Below, one piece after another: positions 27,784-38,009 of a stretch of DNA of 64,000 nt (the stretch's first letter is position 1; each line of letters opens with the position of its first letter). Made by a program: the position numbers and the translations under genes. The notes beneath the pieces were generated by a model that saw only the letters and a program-made list of their open reading frames with translations, was not told the DNA's origin and made no database searches. Origin of the DNA: Acidovorax sp. sic0104 (GTDB lineage: Bacteria; Pseudomonadota; Gammaproteobacteria; Burkholderiales; Burkholderiaceae_C); assembly GCF_019219095.1 (NCBI RefSeq), contig NZ_JAHUWH010000014.1, positions 1 through 64,000 of the forward strand. Reading direction: 5' to 3'.

Positions 27784-29961
27784 ATGAGACCCCGCATCAA
27801 AGTCTGCCGCACCGCGATCGCGCACGCGGCCCTGCTCGCACTGTGCGGCGCCGCGCAGGCACAACAGCCTGCGCCTGCCGCCACCCCGGCACCGACGGCG
27901 GAAAAAACCCTGGCCCCCGTCACCGTCAATGCCGGCCCCGAGCAGCAGAGCCCCACGGCACCGGTTACCGGCTTCGTTGCGCAACGCGCACTGAGCGCCA
28001 CCAAGACCGACACGCCGCTGATCGAAACCCCCCAGGCCATCAGCGTCATCACGCGCGACCAGATGGAGGCCCAGGGCGTGCAGACGCTGCGCCAGGTCAC
28101 GGCCTACACCGCAGGCGCCGTGTCCAACTACTTCGACAGCCGCAGCGACTCCTTCAAGGCCCGAGGCGGCGATGTGACGCAGTACCTGGACGGCATGGTG
28201 CGCTTCATCGGCTACTGGAACGACACCCGGCCCGACCCGTACACGCTGGAGCGCGTCGAGTTTCTGCGGGGTCCATCGTCCGTGCTGTACGGCCAGGGCA
28301 GCGTGGGCGGTGTGCTCAACCTCACCTCCAAGCGCCCTCAGGCCGAGCCGATCCGCGAAGTGCAGGTGCAGCTGGGCAACCACGCACGCAAGCAGATCGC
28401 CGCCGACATGACGGGCAAGCTCACCGAAGACGGCCAGTGGCTGTACCGCCTTGTGGCCGTGGGCCGCGACAGCGACACGCAGGTGGACCATGTGCGCGAC
28501 GACCGCCTGGTGATCGCCCCCACCGTGACATGGAAGCCCAGCGCCGCCACGTCGCTCACACTGCAACTCACTCACCAGAAGGACAAGAGCGGGTCGCTGA
28601 TCGGCTTCTTCCCATGGCAGGGCACGCAGCTGCCCAACCGCTACGGGCAGATTCCGACATCCACCTTCATCAGCGAGCCCGGCTGGGACCGCTACAACTC
28701 CGAAGGCACGTCCTGGGGCTACCTCTTCAGCCACCAGATCGACAGCGCCTGGACCGTGCGCCAGAACCTGCGCCGCAGCGTGAGCGAGGTGGACTACCGC
28801 ACGCTGTACACCAGTTTTGCGGCCAATGCAGCCCTGGGCCGCCCTGCTCGCCCCGTATTCAACGCGGACAACCGCACCGTACTGCGCGATGCCTCATGGA
28901 CGCTGGGCAACGCACGCATGCTGCTGGTCGACACGCAGGTCGAAGGCAAGCTGCGCTGGGGCGATGCCGAGCACACCGTGCTGGGCGGCCTGGACGTGCA
29001 GCGCAACCACTGGGGCCAGCAAAGCTGGCGTTCCGTGGCGCCCGCCATCGACGTCTACAACCCCGTGTACGGCAACTTCACGGCACCATCGGCCTCGGCC
29101 CTCGCGCGCGTGCCCAGCGTGGAGCAGCGCCAGCTGGGCTTCTATGCCCAGGACCAGATCAAGTGGGGCCGCTTCACGGCCACGCTGGGCCTGCGCCACG
29201 ACAACGCCAAGAGCGACACCGAAGGCCGCCCTGCGGCCGCTGCAGACGACAAGGCCTGGACCAAGCGCGCTGGCGTCACCTACCAGATGGACGGCGGCTG
29301 GGCACCGTACGCGGGCTACAGCGAATCCTTCCAGCCGCTGGGCGGCGCCAACGTGTACGGCGTGCCGTTCAAGCCCCAGCGCGGCGAGCAGTGGGAGGCG
29401 GGTGTGAAGTGGCAGCCCCCGGGCCAGGGCATCAGCGCCTTCGCCGCCGTCTACCAGCTGCGCGAGAAGAACCGCAAGACCACCGACCCGACCAACCCGC
29501 TCAACAGCCTGCAGATCGGTGAAGTCAAGGTCAAGGGCTTCGAAGCCGAGATGACCGCCAGCCTGGCGCGCAACTGGGACTGGACCGTGGGCTACGCCTT
29601 CACCGACGCCAAGATCAGCCGCAGCAACGCGGGCGACCAGGGCACCCCCGTGGCCAGCACACCGCGCCACACGGCATCGACCTGGCTCATGCACCGCTTC
29701 GCCGGCGAAGGCCGTGGCGGCTGGACGGTGGGCGCAGGCGTGCGCTACACCGGCTCGCAGTGGAGCGGCACCAGCGCGATCAGCACGCCGGCCGCCACGC
29801 TGGCCGATGCCATGGTGGCGTACGACGCGGGCGACTGGCGTGTGGCGTTCAACGTGGTCAACCTGGCCGACAAGGTGCACATCACGCAGTGCCTGGCGCG
29901 GGGCGATTGCTTCTATGGACAGGCGCGCACGTATACGTTGACTTCGACGTACCGGTTCTGA
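27784..29961 (+). CDS. TonB-dependent ferrichrome-type receptor (FhuA-like)
   Basis: A 725-residue outer-membrane receptor starting at the ATG after GGAGGAACATCACC. It has a signal peptide ending at AQAQ, a TonB box-like LAPVTVNAG and a plug with ETPQAISVITRDQMEAQGVQ, FKARGGDVTQYLDGM and VEFLRGPSSVLYGQGSVGG. The barrel ends TYTLTSTYRF with terminal Phe. A C-terminal cysteine pair (QCLARGDCFYG) matches the disulfide near the end of FhuA-type ferrichrome receptors. A longer frame upstream lies within the previous receptor and was rejected. It closes the second siderophore group. Confidence 0.88.
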   Translation: MRPRIKVCRTAIAHAALLALCGAAQAQQPAPAATPAPTAEKTLAPVTVNAGPEQQSPTAPVTGFVAQRALSATKTDTPLIETPQAISVITRDQMEAQGVQTLRQVTAYTAGAVSNYFDSRSDSFKARGGDVTQYLDGMVRFIGYWNDTRPDPYTLERVEFLRGPSSVLYGQGSVGGVLNLTSKRPQAEPIREVQVQLGNHARKQIAADMTGKLTEDGQWLYRLVAVGRDSDTQVDHVRDDRLVIAPTVTWKPSAATSLTLQLTHQKDKSGSLIGFFPWQGTQLPNRYGQIPTSTFISEPGWDRYNSEGTSWGYLFSHQIDSAWTVRQNLRRSVSEVDYRTLYTSFAANAALGRPARPVFNADNRTVLRDASWTLGNARMLLVDTQVEGKLRWGDAEHTVLGGLDVQRNHWGQQSWRSVAPAIDVYNPVYGNFTAPSASALARVPSVEQRQLGFYAQDQIKWGRFTATLGLRHDNAKSDTEGRPAAAADDKAWTKRAGVTYQMDGGWAPYAGYSESFQPLGGANVYGVPFKPQRGEQWEAGVKWQPPGQGISAFAAVYQLREKNRKTTDPTNPLNSLQIGEVKVKGFEAEMTASLARNWDWTVGYAFTDAKISRSNAGDQGTPVASTPRHTASTWLMHRFAGEGRGGWTVGAGVRYTGSQWSGTSAISTPAATLADAMVAYDAGDWRVAFNVVNLADKVHITQCLARGDCFYGQARTYTLTSTYRF

Positions 29962-29965
29962 GGAC

Positions 29966-29985
29966 TGCGGGGGCAGGCCCCCGCA
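29966..29985 (+). terminator. GC-rich hairpin after the last receptor
   Basis: TGCGGGGG and CCCCCGCA pair around a four-base loop four nt past the receptor stop. No T-run follows, so it may only stabilise the 3' end rather than terminate. Confidence 0.4.
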
Positions 29986-30011
29986 CGGACGCCGTCGCGC
30001 ATCCTGTCCAG

Positions 30012-30068
30012 AAAAAAAGCCTGGGGACCGTCCTTGCGAAGAATCTCCGCAAGCCAGCCCCCAGGCTT
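30012..30068 (-). terminator. Long two-part terminator of the dehydrogenase gene
   Basis: AAGCCTGGGG and CCCCAGGCTT form a 10-bp outer stem (30018-30027 region with 30059-30068), with an inner CTTGCG/CGCAAG hairpin. Read on the minus strand it ends in seven T. It lies about 50 nt past the dehydrogenase stop. Confidence 0.75.
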
Positions 30069-30120
30069 CGCACCAGCAGCCAACCGGCAGCCAAGCGGCC
30101 GCCGGAGAGCGTGAACGTTC

Positions 30121-31557
30121 TTACACGTTCATGATCGACACCAGGCGCGTGTTCATGTGCGCCTCGACCGCCTCAGACCCGCCTTCGGAGCCATAGCCCG
30201 AGTCCTTCAGCCCACCAAAGGGCAGCTCTGCGGCTGGAGCGGCGGCCTGGTTGATCCAGAGCATGCCCACTTCGAGGCGCTGTGCGAGCAGGTGTGCGTT
30301 CTTCAGCGACGTGGTGAAGGCATAGCCGGCCAGGCCGAACGGCAGGCGGTTGGCTTCGGCGATGGCGTCCTCGATCTTCTCGAAGCCGCGCACGGCGGCC
30401 ACGGGGCCGAAGGGCTCTTCGTTGACGATGCGGGCCGACAGGGGCACGTCATTGAGCACCGTGGGCTGGAAGAAGTTGCCTTCGCTGCCGATGCGCTCGC
30501 CGCCCGCCAGCACCTTGGCGCCCTGCTGAACCGCGTCGGCCAGCAGGTCGGCCATGGCAGTGATGCGGCGGGGGTTGGCCAGGGGGCCCATCTGCGTGCC
30601 GGCCGTGAGGCCGTCGCCCACCTTCAGGCCCTGCGCGTACTTGGCGAACGCGGCGACGAAGTCGGCGCGGATGCTTTCGTGCACCAGGTAGCGGGTGGGC
30701 GAGATGCAGACCTGGCCGGCGTTGCGGAACTTGGCGCCGCTACCGATCTTGATGGCCAGCTCCAGGTCGGCATCCTCGGCCACGATGACCGGGGCGTGGC
30801 CGCCCAGCTCCATGGTCACGCGCTTCATGTGCTTGCCTGCCAGGGCTGCGAGCTGCTTGCCGACCGGGGTAGAGCCGGTGAAGGTGACCTTGCGGATCAC
30901 GGGGTGCGGAATGAGGTAGCTGGAGATCTCGGCCGGGTCGCCGTAGACCAGGCCCACGGTGCCTGCGGGAACGCCGGCGTCCGCAAACGCGCGGATCAGC
31001 TCGGCCGGGCTGGCCGGTGTTTCCTCGGGCGCCTTGACCAGGATGGAGCAGCCCGCGGCCAGCGCAGCTGCGAGCTTGCGCACGACCTGATTGATGGGGA
31101 AGTTCCAGGGGGTGAAGGCCGCCACCGGGCCCACCGGGTCCTTGAGCACCATCTGCGTGGCCTTGAGATTGCGCGAAGGCACGATGCGACCGTACACGCG
31201 CAGCGATTCGTCGGCAAACCATTCGATGATGTCGGCGGACGCCATGGTCTCCACCTTGGCTTCGGCCAGGGGCTTGCCCTGCTCCTGCACCATGATGGCG
31301 GCGATGGCATCGGCACGCTCGCGCATCAGTGCGGCGGCGCGGCGCATGGTCTTGGCGCGCTCGGCAGCAGGGATGTCGCGCCAGGCTTCGAAGCCCTTTT
31401 GCGCGGCGTCCAGCGCGCGGTCCAGGTCGGCCTTGCTGGCATGGGCCACGCGGCCGATTTCCTTGCCGGTGGATGGGTTGAACACGGCGATGGTCTTGCC
31501 GTCAACTGCGTCCTGCCATTGGCCGGCGATGAAAAGTTGGGTGCTGGGGTAGCTCAT
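30121..31557 (-). CDS. gabD: NAD(P)-dependent aldehyde dehydrogenase, succinate-semialdehyde type
   Basis: A 478-residue cytoplasmic aldehyde dehydrogenase. The cofactor and active-site blocks are complete: [21 protein letters not shown], general base Glu250 in MELGGHAP, and nucleophile Cys284 in GQVCISPTR. The C-terminal [11 protein letters not shown] and [13 protein letters not shown] are typical of the GabD/SSADH branch, which oxidises succinate semialdehyde to succinate. The related aldehyde dehydrogenases acting on glycolaldehyde or glutarate semialdehyde are not excluded. It appears monocistronic with its own terminator, and no GABA transaminase lies nearby to fix the substrate. Confidence 0.85.
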   Translation of the reverse strand: MSYPSTQLFIAGQWQDAVDGKTIAVFNPSTGKEIGRVAHASKADLDRALDAAQKGFEAWRDIPAAERAKTMRRAAALMRERADAIAAIMVQEQGKPLAEAKVETMASADIIEWFADESLRVYGRIVPSRNLKATQMVLKDPVGPVAAFTPWNFPINQVVRKLAAALAAGCSILVKAPEETPASPAELIRAFADAGVPAGTVGLVYGDPAEISSYLIPHPVIRKVTFTGSTPVGKQLAALAGKHMKRVTMELGGHAPVIVAEDADLELAIKIGSGAKFRNAGQVCISPTRYLVHESIRADFVAAFAKYAQGLKVGDGLTAGTQMGPLANPRRITAMADLLADAVQQGAKVLAGGERIGSEGNFFQPTVLNDVPLSARIVNEEPFGPVAAVRGFEKIEDAIAEANRLPFGLAGYAFTTSLKNAHLLAQRLEVGMLWINQAAAPAAELPFGGLKDSGYGSEGGSEAVEAHMNTRLVSIMNV

Positions 31558-31722
31558 GCAAAGGCTCCTGTGTCGAAACGGGGGGACGAAACGAGCACGG
31601 CCCGCACGGGGCCGCGCCGCGCGCGAAACCAGACACTATAGGCGCCAGCGCGCAGCCCCGCTGGCACAGCGCGGGAACCCCGCCCTGCGGGTCTGGCTAT
31701 TGGTCAGACCCGGTCGCTGGGA

Positions 31723-33228
31723 CTACCGGGACACTGCAGCGACCCTGGCCGGCGCGTCATCGCCCCAGCCGCCACCCAGCGCGCGGATCAGGCCCACCGT
31801 GGCCACGTACTGCGCGGTGCGCACCTGCAGCTCCTGGCGGCGGTTGCGCAGCTCGCTGCGGCGCGCGTCCAGCAGCTCCAGCTGGCTCACCAGCCCGTTG
31901 CGATAGCGCGCGTCGGACAACTGCGTTGCGCGTCGTGCGGCGGCCACTGCGCGGACCTGCGCTTCGGCCTGGCCGGACAGCAGGCGCAGCGAAGTGAGCT
32001 GGTCTTCCACGTCGCGGAAGGCATTGAGCACCTGGCCACGGTGGTCCGCCAGCGCGGCCTCCAGCCGTGCCTTCGCGCCTTGCACCTGCGCATCGCGCTG
32101 GCCGCCGTCGAAGATCGGCAGCGACAGCAGCGCGCTCACGCCCCACGCGCGGGCCGACCACTTGAACAGGTCGGAGAGTTCAGACGACGCATGCCCCGCA
32201 TTTCCGGTGAGCGTGACGGCCGGGAACCACGCCGTTTGCGCCACCCCGACGCGGGCCTGCGCGGCCAGCACGGCGGACTGAGCGGCCGAGACATCGGGGC
32301 GCCGCGCCAGCACGGTGCCGGGCACCCCCGGGGGGATGACGGGCAGCGCCGCATCGGTGGCGGCCGATGGCAGCGTGAAGGTGCTTGCCACTTCGCCCAC
32401 CAGCACGGCCAGCGCATTAGCCAGCAGGGCCTGCTGGCGCTGCAGCGCCAGAGCCTCGGACTCGGTGGACGCCACTTCGGTCTGCACACGGGCCACGTCC
32501 AGCTCGGCCACATCGCCGGCCTGCAGGCGGCGCTGCGTCAGGCGCAGCGTGTCCTGGTAGGCGGCCAGGCTCTCGTTGACCAGCACCTGCTCGGCCTGCA
32601 CCGAGCGCAGTTGCAGGTAGGTCTGTGCCACATCGGCCTGCACCATGAGGCGCGTGCTTTGCAGCAGGGCGTCGCGAGACTCGGCGTCCAGGCGCGCTGC
32701 GTCGCTGGTCTGCGACAGACGGCCGAACAGGTCCAGCTCGTAGGACGCATTGAGGCCTGCCGTGCCCAGCGTGGACGGCGCTGCGCTGCCGGTGCTGCTG
32801 GCGCCCGCCTGGCGCGACACGCCTGCGGATGCACCTATCTGCACCGACCGAGCCGCATCGGCCGAGCGCAGCAGAGAGCGCGCTTCAGCCAGCCGTGCTG
32901 CTGCCTGCTGGATGCTGGTGTTGGCCTGGCCCGCACGCTGCACGAGATCAGCCAGCACAGGGTCCTGAAAGCCCAGCCACCATTCGCCGCGCGGCTGCGA
33001 TTCGGCCGGTGCTGCCACGGTCCAGGGAGCTGTGGGGAGCGCTGCGCCGCCAGCGCTGAAGCTCTGGGGCACGGCCACGCCTGCATGGGGCGCGGGGGCG
33101 ACGGGCTGGGTCATGCAGCCCGCCAGCACCAGCGCTGCAGCCAGGGGCGCCAGCAGGCTGCGCCGGCGCGCGGGCACCAAGGCCTGCGCCAGGTCCGCCG
33201 CGCTCGTGTTCGTCAAAAAATCCATCAT
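31723..33228 (-). CDS. RND efflux outer-membrane lipoprotein (NodT/OprM family)
   Basis: A 501-residue TolC-like outer-membrane factor. The lipobox LVLAGC near residue 38 marks it as a lipoprotein after an unusually long, charged N-terminus (an alternative Met lies one codon in). Two repeats of the outer-membrane efflux domain are visible, including QPRGEWWLGFQDPVLADLV, ARSLLRSADAARSVQIGASA and DVARVQTEVASTESEALALQ. It is the third gene of an adaptor-pump-channel operon, 76 nt after the pump, and would form the exit duct for the RND complex. Confidence 0.9.
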   Translation of the reverse strand: MMDFLTNTSAADLAQALVPARRRSLLAPLAAALVLAGCMTQPVAPAPHAGVAVPQSFSAGGAALPTAPWTVAAPAESQPRGEWWLGFQDPVLADLVQRAGQANTSIQQAAARLAEARSLLRSADAARSVQIGASAGVSRQAGASSTGSAAPSTLGTAGLNASYELDLFGRLSQTSDAARLDAESRDALLQSTRLMVQADVAQTYLQLRSVQAEQVLVNESLAAYQDTLRLTQRRLQAGDVAELDVARVQTEVASTESEALALQRQQALLANALAVLVGEVASTFTLPSAATDAALPVIPPGVPGTVLARRPDVSAAQSAVLAAQARVGVAQTAWFPAVTLTGNAGHASSELSDLFKWSARAWGVSALLSLPIFDGGQRDAQVQGAKARLEAALADHRGQVLNAFRDVEDQLTSLRLLSGQAEAQVRAVAAARRATQLSDARYRNGLVSQLELLDARRSELRNRRQELQVRTAQYVATVGLIRALGGGWGDDAPARVAAVSR

Positions 33229-33304
33229 GGTCGGTCTCCTGCCCGCCCAGCCGCCAGGGGCAGCGCGGTGCGGGTGATTGAGAAAAAGAAGGCTGTGCGC
33301 ACGA

Positions 33305-36300
33305 TCACTCGTGCTCCTTGCGGGGCGCGGCCAGCACGGGGTGGGCGGTGCCGCCGCCCTGCGGGTTGTGCGAGATGGGCGCCACGTGCGCGCCGTGCTC
33401 CACCAGTGGGCGGTTGCCAGCCAGCTTGCGCAGCAGCACGTAGAACACGGGCGTGAGGAACAGACCGAAGGCCGTCACCCCAATCATCCCGGCGAACACC
33501 GCCACGCCCATGGCGCTGCGCATTTCGGCGCCCGCTCCGGTGGACAGCACCAGGGGCAGCACCCCCATCACGAAGGCCAGGGAGGTCATCAGAATGGGGC
33601 GCAGCCGCAAGCGGCTGGCCTCGATGGCGGCCTGCACCGGTGTGCGGCCCGCAAACTCCAGCTCGCGCGCGAACTCCACGATCAGGATCGCGTTCTTGGC
33701 CGACAGCCCCACCAGCACGATGAGCCCGATCTGCGTGAACACGTTGTTGTCGCCGTTGCTCAGCCACACCCCCGTCATCGCGGCCAGGATGCCCATAGGG
33801 ACGATCAGGATGATGGCAATCGGCAGCGTCAGGCTTTCATACTGCGCGGCCAGCACCAGGAACACCAGCAGGATGGCCAGCGGGAACACCAGCACGGCGG
33901 AGTTTCCGGCCAGGATTTCCTGGTAGGTCAGCTCAGTCCACTCGAACGTGATGCCCTGGGGCAACGTCTCCTTGGCGATGCGTTCGATGGCCGCCTGCGC
34001 CTGGCCCGACGAGAAGCCGGGCGCGGGTCCGCCATTGATGTCCGCGGCCAGGTAGCCGTTGTAGCGCATGGCACGCTCGGGGCCGAAACTCGGCTCCATC
34101 TTCATCAGGGCCGACAGGGGCACCATCTCGCCGGTGGCGGAGCGCACCTTCAGCAGGCCCACATCTTCAGCCCGGGCCCGGTAGGCCGCGTCGGCCTGCA
34201 CACGCACGCTGTACGTGCGGCCGAACTGGTTGAAGTCGTTGGCGTACAGGCTGCCCAGGTAGATCTGCAGCGTGTCGAAGATATCCGTCACCGGCACACC
34301 CAGCTGGCGCGCCTTGGTGCGGTCGATGTTGGCGTACAGCTGCGGCACGTTGACCTGCCAGCTCGTGAACATGCCCGCCAGTTCGGGCGTCTGGTAGGCC
34401 TTGCCCATGAAGGCTTTCACGGCGTTGTCCATGGCTTCGTAGCCCAGCGATGCGCGGTCTTCGATCTGCAGCTTGAAGCCGCCGGTGGTGCCCAGGCCCG
34501 CCACGGGGGGCGGCGGGAACATGGCGATGAAAGCGTCCTGGATGCTGCCGAAGGCCTGGTTCAGCTGGCCCGCCACGGCGCCGCCGCTCTGGTCGGCGCG
34601 GGTGCGCTCGGCGAAGGGCTTGAGCGTGGCGAACACGATGCCGGAGTTGGAGCTGTTGGTGAAGCCGTTGATCGACAGGCCGGGGAAGGCAATCGCGTCC
34701 TCGACGTTCGGGTTCTCCTTCATGATCTCGCCCATGCGGCGGATCACGTTCTCGGTGCGGTCCAGCGTGGCGCCGTCGGGCAGCTGTGCAAAGCCGATAA
34801 GGTACTGCTTGTCCTGCGCCGGCACGAAGCCGCCGGGCACGATCTTGAACAGGCCCATGGTGGCGCCCACCAGCGCGAGGTAGATCACGAACATCAGCGC
34901 CTTGCGGCCGATGACGCGCTTGACGCCGCCGCTATAGGCCTCGGACCCCCGATGGAACAGGCGGTTGAAGCCTCGGAACAGGCCACCGAACACCTTGTCC
35001 ATGCCACGCGTGAGCGCGTCCTTGGGCTCGTTGTGGCCCTTGAGCAGCAAGGCGCTCAGCGCTGGCGACAGGGTCAGCGAGTTGATGGCCGAGATGACGG
35101 TGGAGATCGCGATCGTCACCGCGAACTGGCGGTAGAACTGGCCCGTGAGCCCGCTGATGAAGGCCAGCGGCACGAACACCGCGACCAGCACCAGCGCGAT
35201 GGCGATGATGGGGCCGGACACTTCACGCATGGCGCGGTAGGTGGCCTCGCGCGGGGTCAGGCCGGCTTCGATGTTGCGCTCGACGTTCTCCACCACCACG
35301 ATGGCGTCGTCCACCACGATGCCGATGGCCAGCACCAGGCCGAACAGCGAGAGCGCATTGATCGAGAAGCCCAGCAGGTGCAGCACCGCGAACGTGCCCA
35401 CCACCGACACCGGCACTGCCAGCAGCGGGATGATGGAGGCGCGCCAGGTCTGCAGGAAAAGTATCACCACCAGCACCACGAGAGCGATGGCTTCAAGCAG
35501 CGTGTGGATGACCGACTGGATGGACGCACGCACGAACTGCGTGGGGTCGTACGCAATGCGGTACTCCACGCCTTCGGGCATGTTCTTCTGGATCTCGTCC
35601 ATGGTCTTGCGCACGTTGGACGAGATGTCCAGCGCGTTGGAGCCCGGCGCCTGGAACACGCCCATGCCCACGGCCGGGTCGTTGTTGAGCAGCGAGCGCA
35701 GCGAATAGTCGGCCGCGCCCAGCTCCAGGCGCGCGATGTCGCGCAGGCGCGTGACCGCACCGTCGGCACCTGTCTTGACGATGATGTCGCCGAACTCTTC
35801 TTCGGTCTGCAAACGGCCCTGCGCGTTGATGGACAGCTGCAGATCCACGCCCGGCAGGCCGGGCGATGCGCCCACTACGCCCGCGGCGGCCTGCACGTTC
35901 TGGCCGCGGATGGCGGTCACCACGTCGCTGGCCGAGAGGCCGCGCTGCGCGACCTTCTGCGGGTCGAGCCACACCCGCATGGAGTAGTCGCCGCCGCCGA
36001 AGATCTGCACCTGGCCCACGCCGCCGATGCGGGCGAGGCGGTCCTTCACGTTGAGCACAGCGTAGTTGCGCAGGTAGTCGATGTCGTAGCGGTTGTTGGG
36101 CGAGACCAGATGGACCACCATGGTCAGGTCGGGCGCGCTCTTGACGGTGGTGACGCCCAGGCGGCGCACTTCCTCGGGCAGGCGCGGCTCGGCCTGCGAG
36201 ACGCGGTTTTGCACCAGCTGCTGGGCCTTGTCGGGGTCGGTGCCGAGGGCAAAGGTCACCGTCAGCGTCATCACGCCGTCGGTGGTGGCCTGGCTGCCCA

Positions 36301-36538
36301 TGTAGAGCATGCCTTCCACGCCGTTGATGGACTCCTCCAGCGGAGTGGCCACGGTCTCGGCGATCACCTTGGGGTTGGCGCCCGGGTACTGGGCGCGCAC
36401 CACCACGGAGGGTGGCGCGACTTCAGGGTATTCGGAGATGGGCAGACCGCGCAATGCGATCAGCCCTCCGAGGAAGATGAGCACCGACAGCACCCCGGCA
36501 AAGATGGGGCGGTCGATGAAGAAGCGGGATAGATTCAT
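33305..36538 (-). CDS. RND multidrug efflux pump, HAE1 family
   Basis: A 1077-residue inner-membrane proton-driven pump with the 12-helix RND plan. It opens MNLSRFFIDRPIFAGVLSVL. The proton-relay Asp pair is in GIVVDDAIVVVENVERN and the matching Lys region is in LSAKNAILIVEFARELE. Large periplasmic loops include PGANPKVIAETVATPLEESI and a Pro-rich MFPPPPVAGLGTTGGF. Overall it resembles MexF/BpeF-type pumps that export chloramphenicol, quinolones and similar compounds. AGGAATTT precedes the chosen ATG; a 29-residue longer start was rejected. It follows the adaptor gene by 34 nt. The promoter upstream of the operon carries a SoxR operator. Confidence 0.94.
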   Translation of the reverse strand: MNLSRFFIDRPIFAGVLSVLIFLGGLIALRGLPISEYPEVAPPSVVVRAQYPGANPKVIAETVATPLEESINGVEGMLYMGSQATTDGVMTLTVTFALGTDPDKAQQLVQNRVSQAEPRLPEEVRRLGVTTVKSAPDLTMVVHLVSPNNRYDIDYLRNYAVLNVKDRLARIGGVGQVQIFGGGDYSMRVWLDPQKVAQRGLSASDVVTAIRGQNVQAAAGVVGASPGLPGVDLQLSINAQGRLQTEEEFGDIIVKTGADGAVTRLRDIARLELGAADYSLRSLLNNDPAVGMGVFQAPGSNALDISSNVRKTMDEIQKNMPEGVEYRIAYDPTQFVRASIQSVIHTLLEAIALVVLVVILFLQTWRASIIPLLAVPVSVVGTFAVLHLLGFSINALSLFGLVLAIGIVVDDAIVVVENVERNIEAGLTPREATYRAMREVSGPIIAIALVLVAVFVPLAFISGLTGQFYRQFAVTIAISTVISAINSLTLSPALSALLLKGHNEPKDALTRGMDKVFGGLFRGFNRLFHRGSEAYSGGVKRVIGRKALMFVIYLALVGATMGLFKIVPGGFVPAQDKQYLIGFAQLPDGATLDRTENVIRRMGEIMKENPNVEDAIAFPGLSINGFTNSSNSGIVFATLKPFAERTRADQSGGAVAGQLNQAFGSIQDAFIAMFPPPPVAGLGTTGGFKLQIEDRASLGYEAMDNAVKAFMGKAYQTPELAGMFTSWQVNVPQLYANIDRTKARQLGVPVTDIFDTLQIYLGSLYANDFNQFGRTYSVRVQADAAYRARAEDVGLLKVRSATGEMVPLSALMKMEPSFGPERAMRYNGYLAADINGGPAPGFSSGQAQAAIERIAKETLPQGITFEWTELTYQEILAGNSAVLVFPLAILLVFLVLAAQYESLTLPIAIILIVPMGILAAMTGVWLSNGDNNVFTQIGLIVLVGLSAKNAILIVEFARELEFAGRTPVQAAIEASRLRLRPILMTSLAFVMGVLPLVLSTGAGAEMRSAMGVAVFAGMIGVTAFGLFLTPVFYVLLRKLAGNRPLVEHGAHVAPISHNPQGGGTAHPVLAAPRKEHE

Positions 36539-36572
36539 GGATGCAAATTCCTGGTGTCGCTCTGGCCCGTGC

Positions 36573-37826
36573 TCACGCGGCAGGCGACTTGGTGTTGTTC
36601 TTGGCTTCCTTGCGATCACCCGCAATCTCGGCCTTGGCAGTCATGGGGACGGACTGGGGTGCCACCACGGCACCGGGGCGCACGCGCTGCAGGCCGTTGA
36701 CGACGATGTTCTCGCCCGCCTTCAGGCCGGACGTGACCACGCGCAGTCCGTCGATGGGCGCGCCCAGCGTGACTTCGCGGTACTCGGCCTTGTTGCCCTC
36801 GCCCACCACCATCACAAACTTCTTGTTCTGGTCGGTGCCCACGGCGCGCTCGTTGATCAGCAGGGCCTGTGTGTCACGCGCCTGTCCCATGCGGATGCGG
36901 GCGAACTGGCCGGGGATGAGCGCGCCGTCTTCGTTGTCGAACACCGCGCGCACGCGCACCGTGCCGCTTCGGGCGTCCACCTGGTTGTCGATGAGCTGCA
37001 GGCGGCCGGCGTGTGGCGTGCCGCCCGAGGTGCCCGTGCCCATCTGCACAGGAATGCGCTCGATGAGCTGGCGGGCGCTGTGGCCGCGCTGGCCGCTTTG
37101 CAGGTCTTGCAGCGCCTTCACCACGATCTGCTCATCGGTGTCGAAGCTGGCGTAGATGGGGCTCACGGACACCAGCGTGGTCAGCACAGGAGCACCTGCG
37201 CCAGCAGCCACCAGGTTACCCACGGTGACCTCGATGCGGCCCACGCGGCCTGCCACGGGTGCGCGCACCTGGGTGTAGCCGAGGTTGAGCTTCGCGGTCT
37301 GCAGGGCGGCCTGGGCAGCGCGCAGGTTGGCGTCGGCTTCGCGCTGGGCGTTCAGGCGCTCGTCGTGTTCGCGCTGGGCAATGGCACGTTCTTCGAGCAG
37401 GCGCGTGGCGCGCTCCATTTCGCTGCGGGTGTACGACACGCGGGCCTGGGCGGCGACCACCTGGGCCTCGGCGCGGTCCACCTCGGCCGCATGGGGCGCG
37501 GGGTCCACCGTGACCAGCAGGTCGCCCTGCTTGACCAGCGAGCCTTCGCGGAAGTGCACGGCCTGCACGGCGCCCGAGACGCGCGGGCGCACGTCCACGC
37601 GCTGCACCGCTTCGAGCCGGCCGGAGAACTCATCCCACAGCGAGATGTCCTTTTGCACCACGGCAGCCACCGACACCGGCATGGCGGGCGGTGTGGCGCC
37701 TTCTCCATTGGCCTGCGCCGTGGGCGCCTGGAAGACGAGGATCAATGCAGCCACGGCAGCGGTGACGGCGGTGGCGATGGTGGCCAGGCCCAGAGGGCGG
37801 TTCTTGGAGAGCGGGTTGGTGGTCAT
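36573..37826 (-). CDS. RND efflux periplasmic adaptor (MexE/BpeE-like)
   Basis: A 417-residue membrane-fusion protein. An N-terminal helix (LATIATAVTAAVAALILVF) anchors or exports it. The lipoyl half-motifs RVDVRPRVSGAVQAVHFREG and NLGYTQVRAPVAGRVGRIEV flank a coiled-coil hairpin rich in Ala, Arg and Glu (about residues 110-175). A beta-barrel and membrane-proximal domain follow (GQFARIRMGQARDTQALLIN). It has no lipobox. It is the first gene of the operon and bridges the pump and the outer-membrane factor. The 5' leader between the SoxR-type promoter and this gene is about 420 nt long. Confidence 0.92.
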   Translation of the reverse strand: MTTNPLSKNRPLGLATIATAVTAAVAALILVFQAPTAQANGEGATPPAMPVSVAAVVQKDISLWDEFSGRLEAVQRVDVRPRVSGAVQAVHFREGSLVKQGDLLVTVDPAPHAAEVDRAEAQVVAAQARVSYTRSEMERATRLLEERAIAQREHDERLNAQREADANLRAAQAALQTAKLNLGYTQVRAPVAGRVGRIEVTVGNLVAAGAGAPVLTTLVSVSPIYASFDTDEQIVVKALQDLQSGQRGHSARQLIERIPVQMGTGTSGGTPHAGRLQLIDNQVDARSGTVRVRAVFDNEDGALIPGQFARIRMGQARDTQALLINERAVGTDQNKKFVMVVGEGNKAEYREVTLGAPIDGLRVVTSGLKAGENIVVNGLQRVRPGAVVAPQSVPMTAKAEIAGDRKEAKNNTKSPAA

Positions 37827-38009
37827 GGTGGTTTCAATCGATCGTTGAGGCTGCCGTTATGGGCAAGCCGGTGGAGGTGGTGCCTGAGCCCCGGGGCTGC
37901 AGGCGGTGTGTGTCGGCAAAGGTCAAGCGAAGCGGATGGGCAGTCTCGGCAATGACACGGTGGAAGGGTCAAGGCCCCTGACACCGTCAGGGACATCGGT
38001 CCGCCTGCG

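Noticed and set aside
33225..33767. 180-codon frame antisense/overlapping the pump end
   Set aside because: No ribosome site and Arg/Gly-rich composition typical of shadow frames.
33278..36532. A 1084-codon frame antisense to the RND pump
   Set aside because: Its composition is His/Gln/Arg/Asp-rich without motifs. The pump reading is certain from RND motifs.
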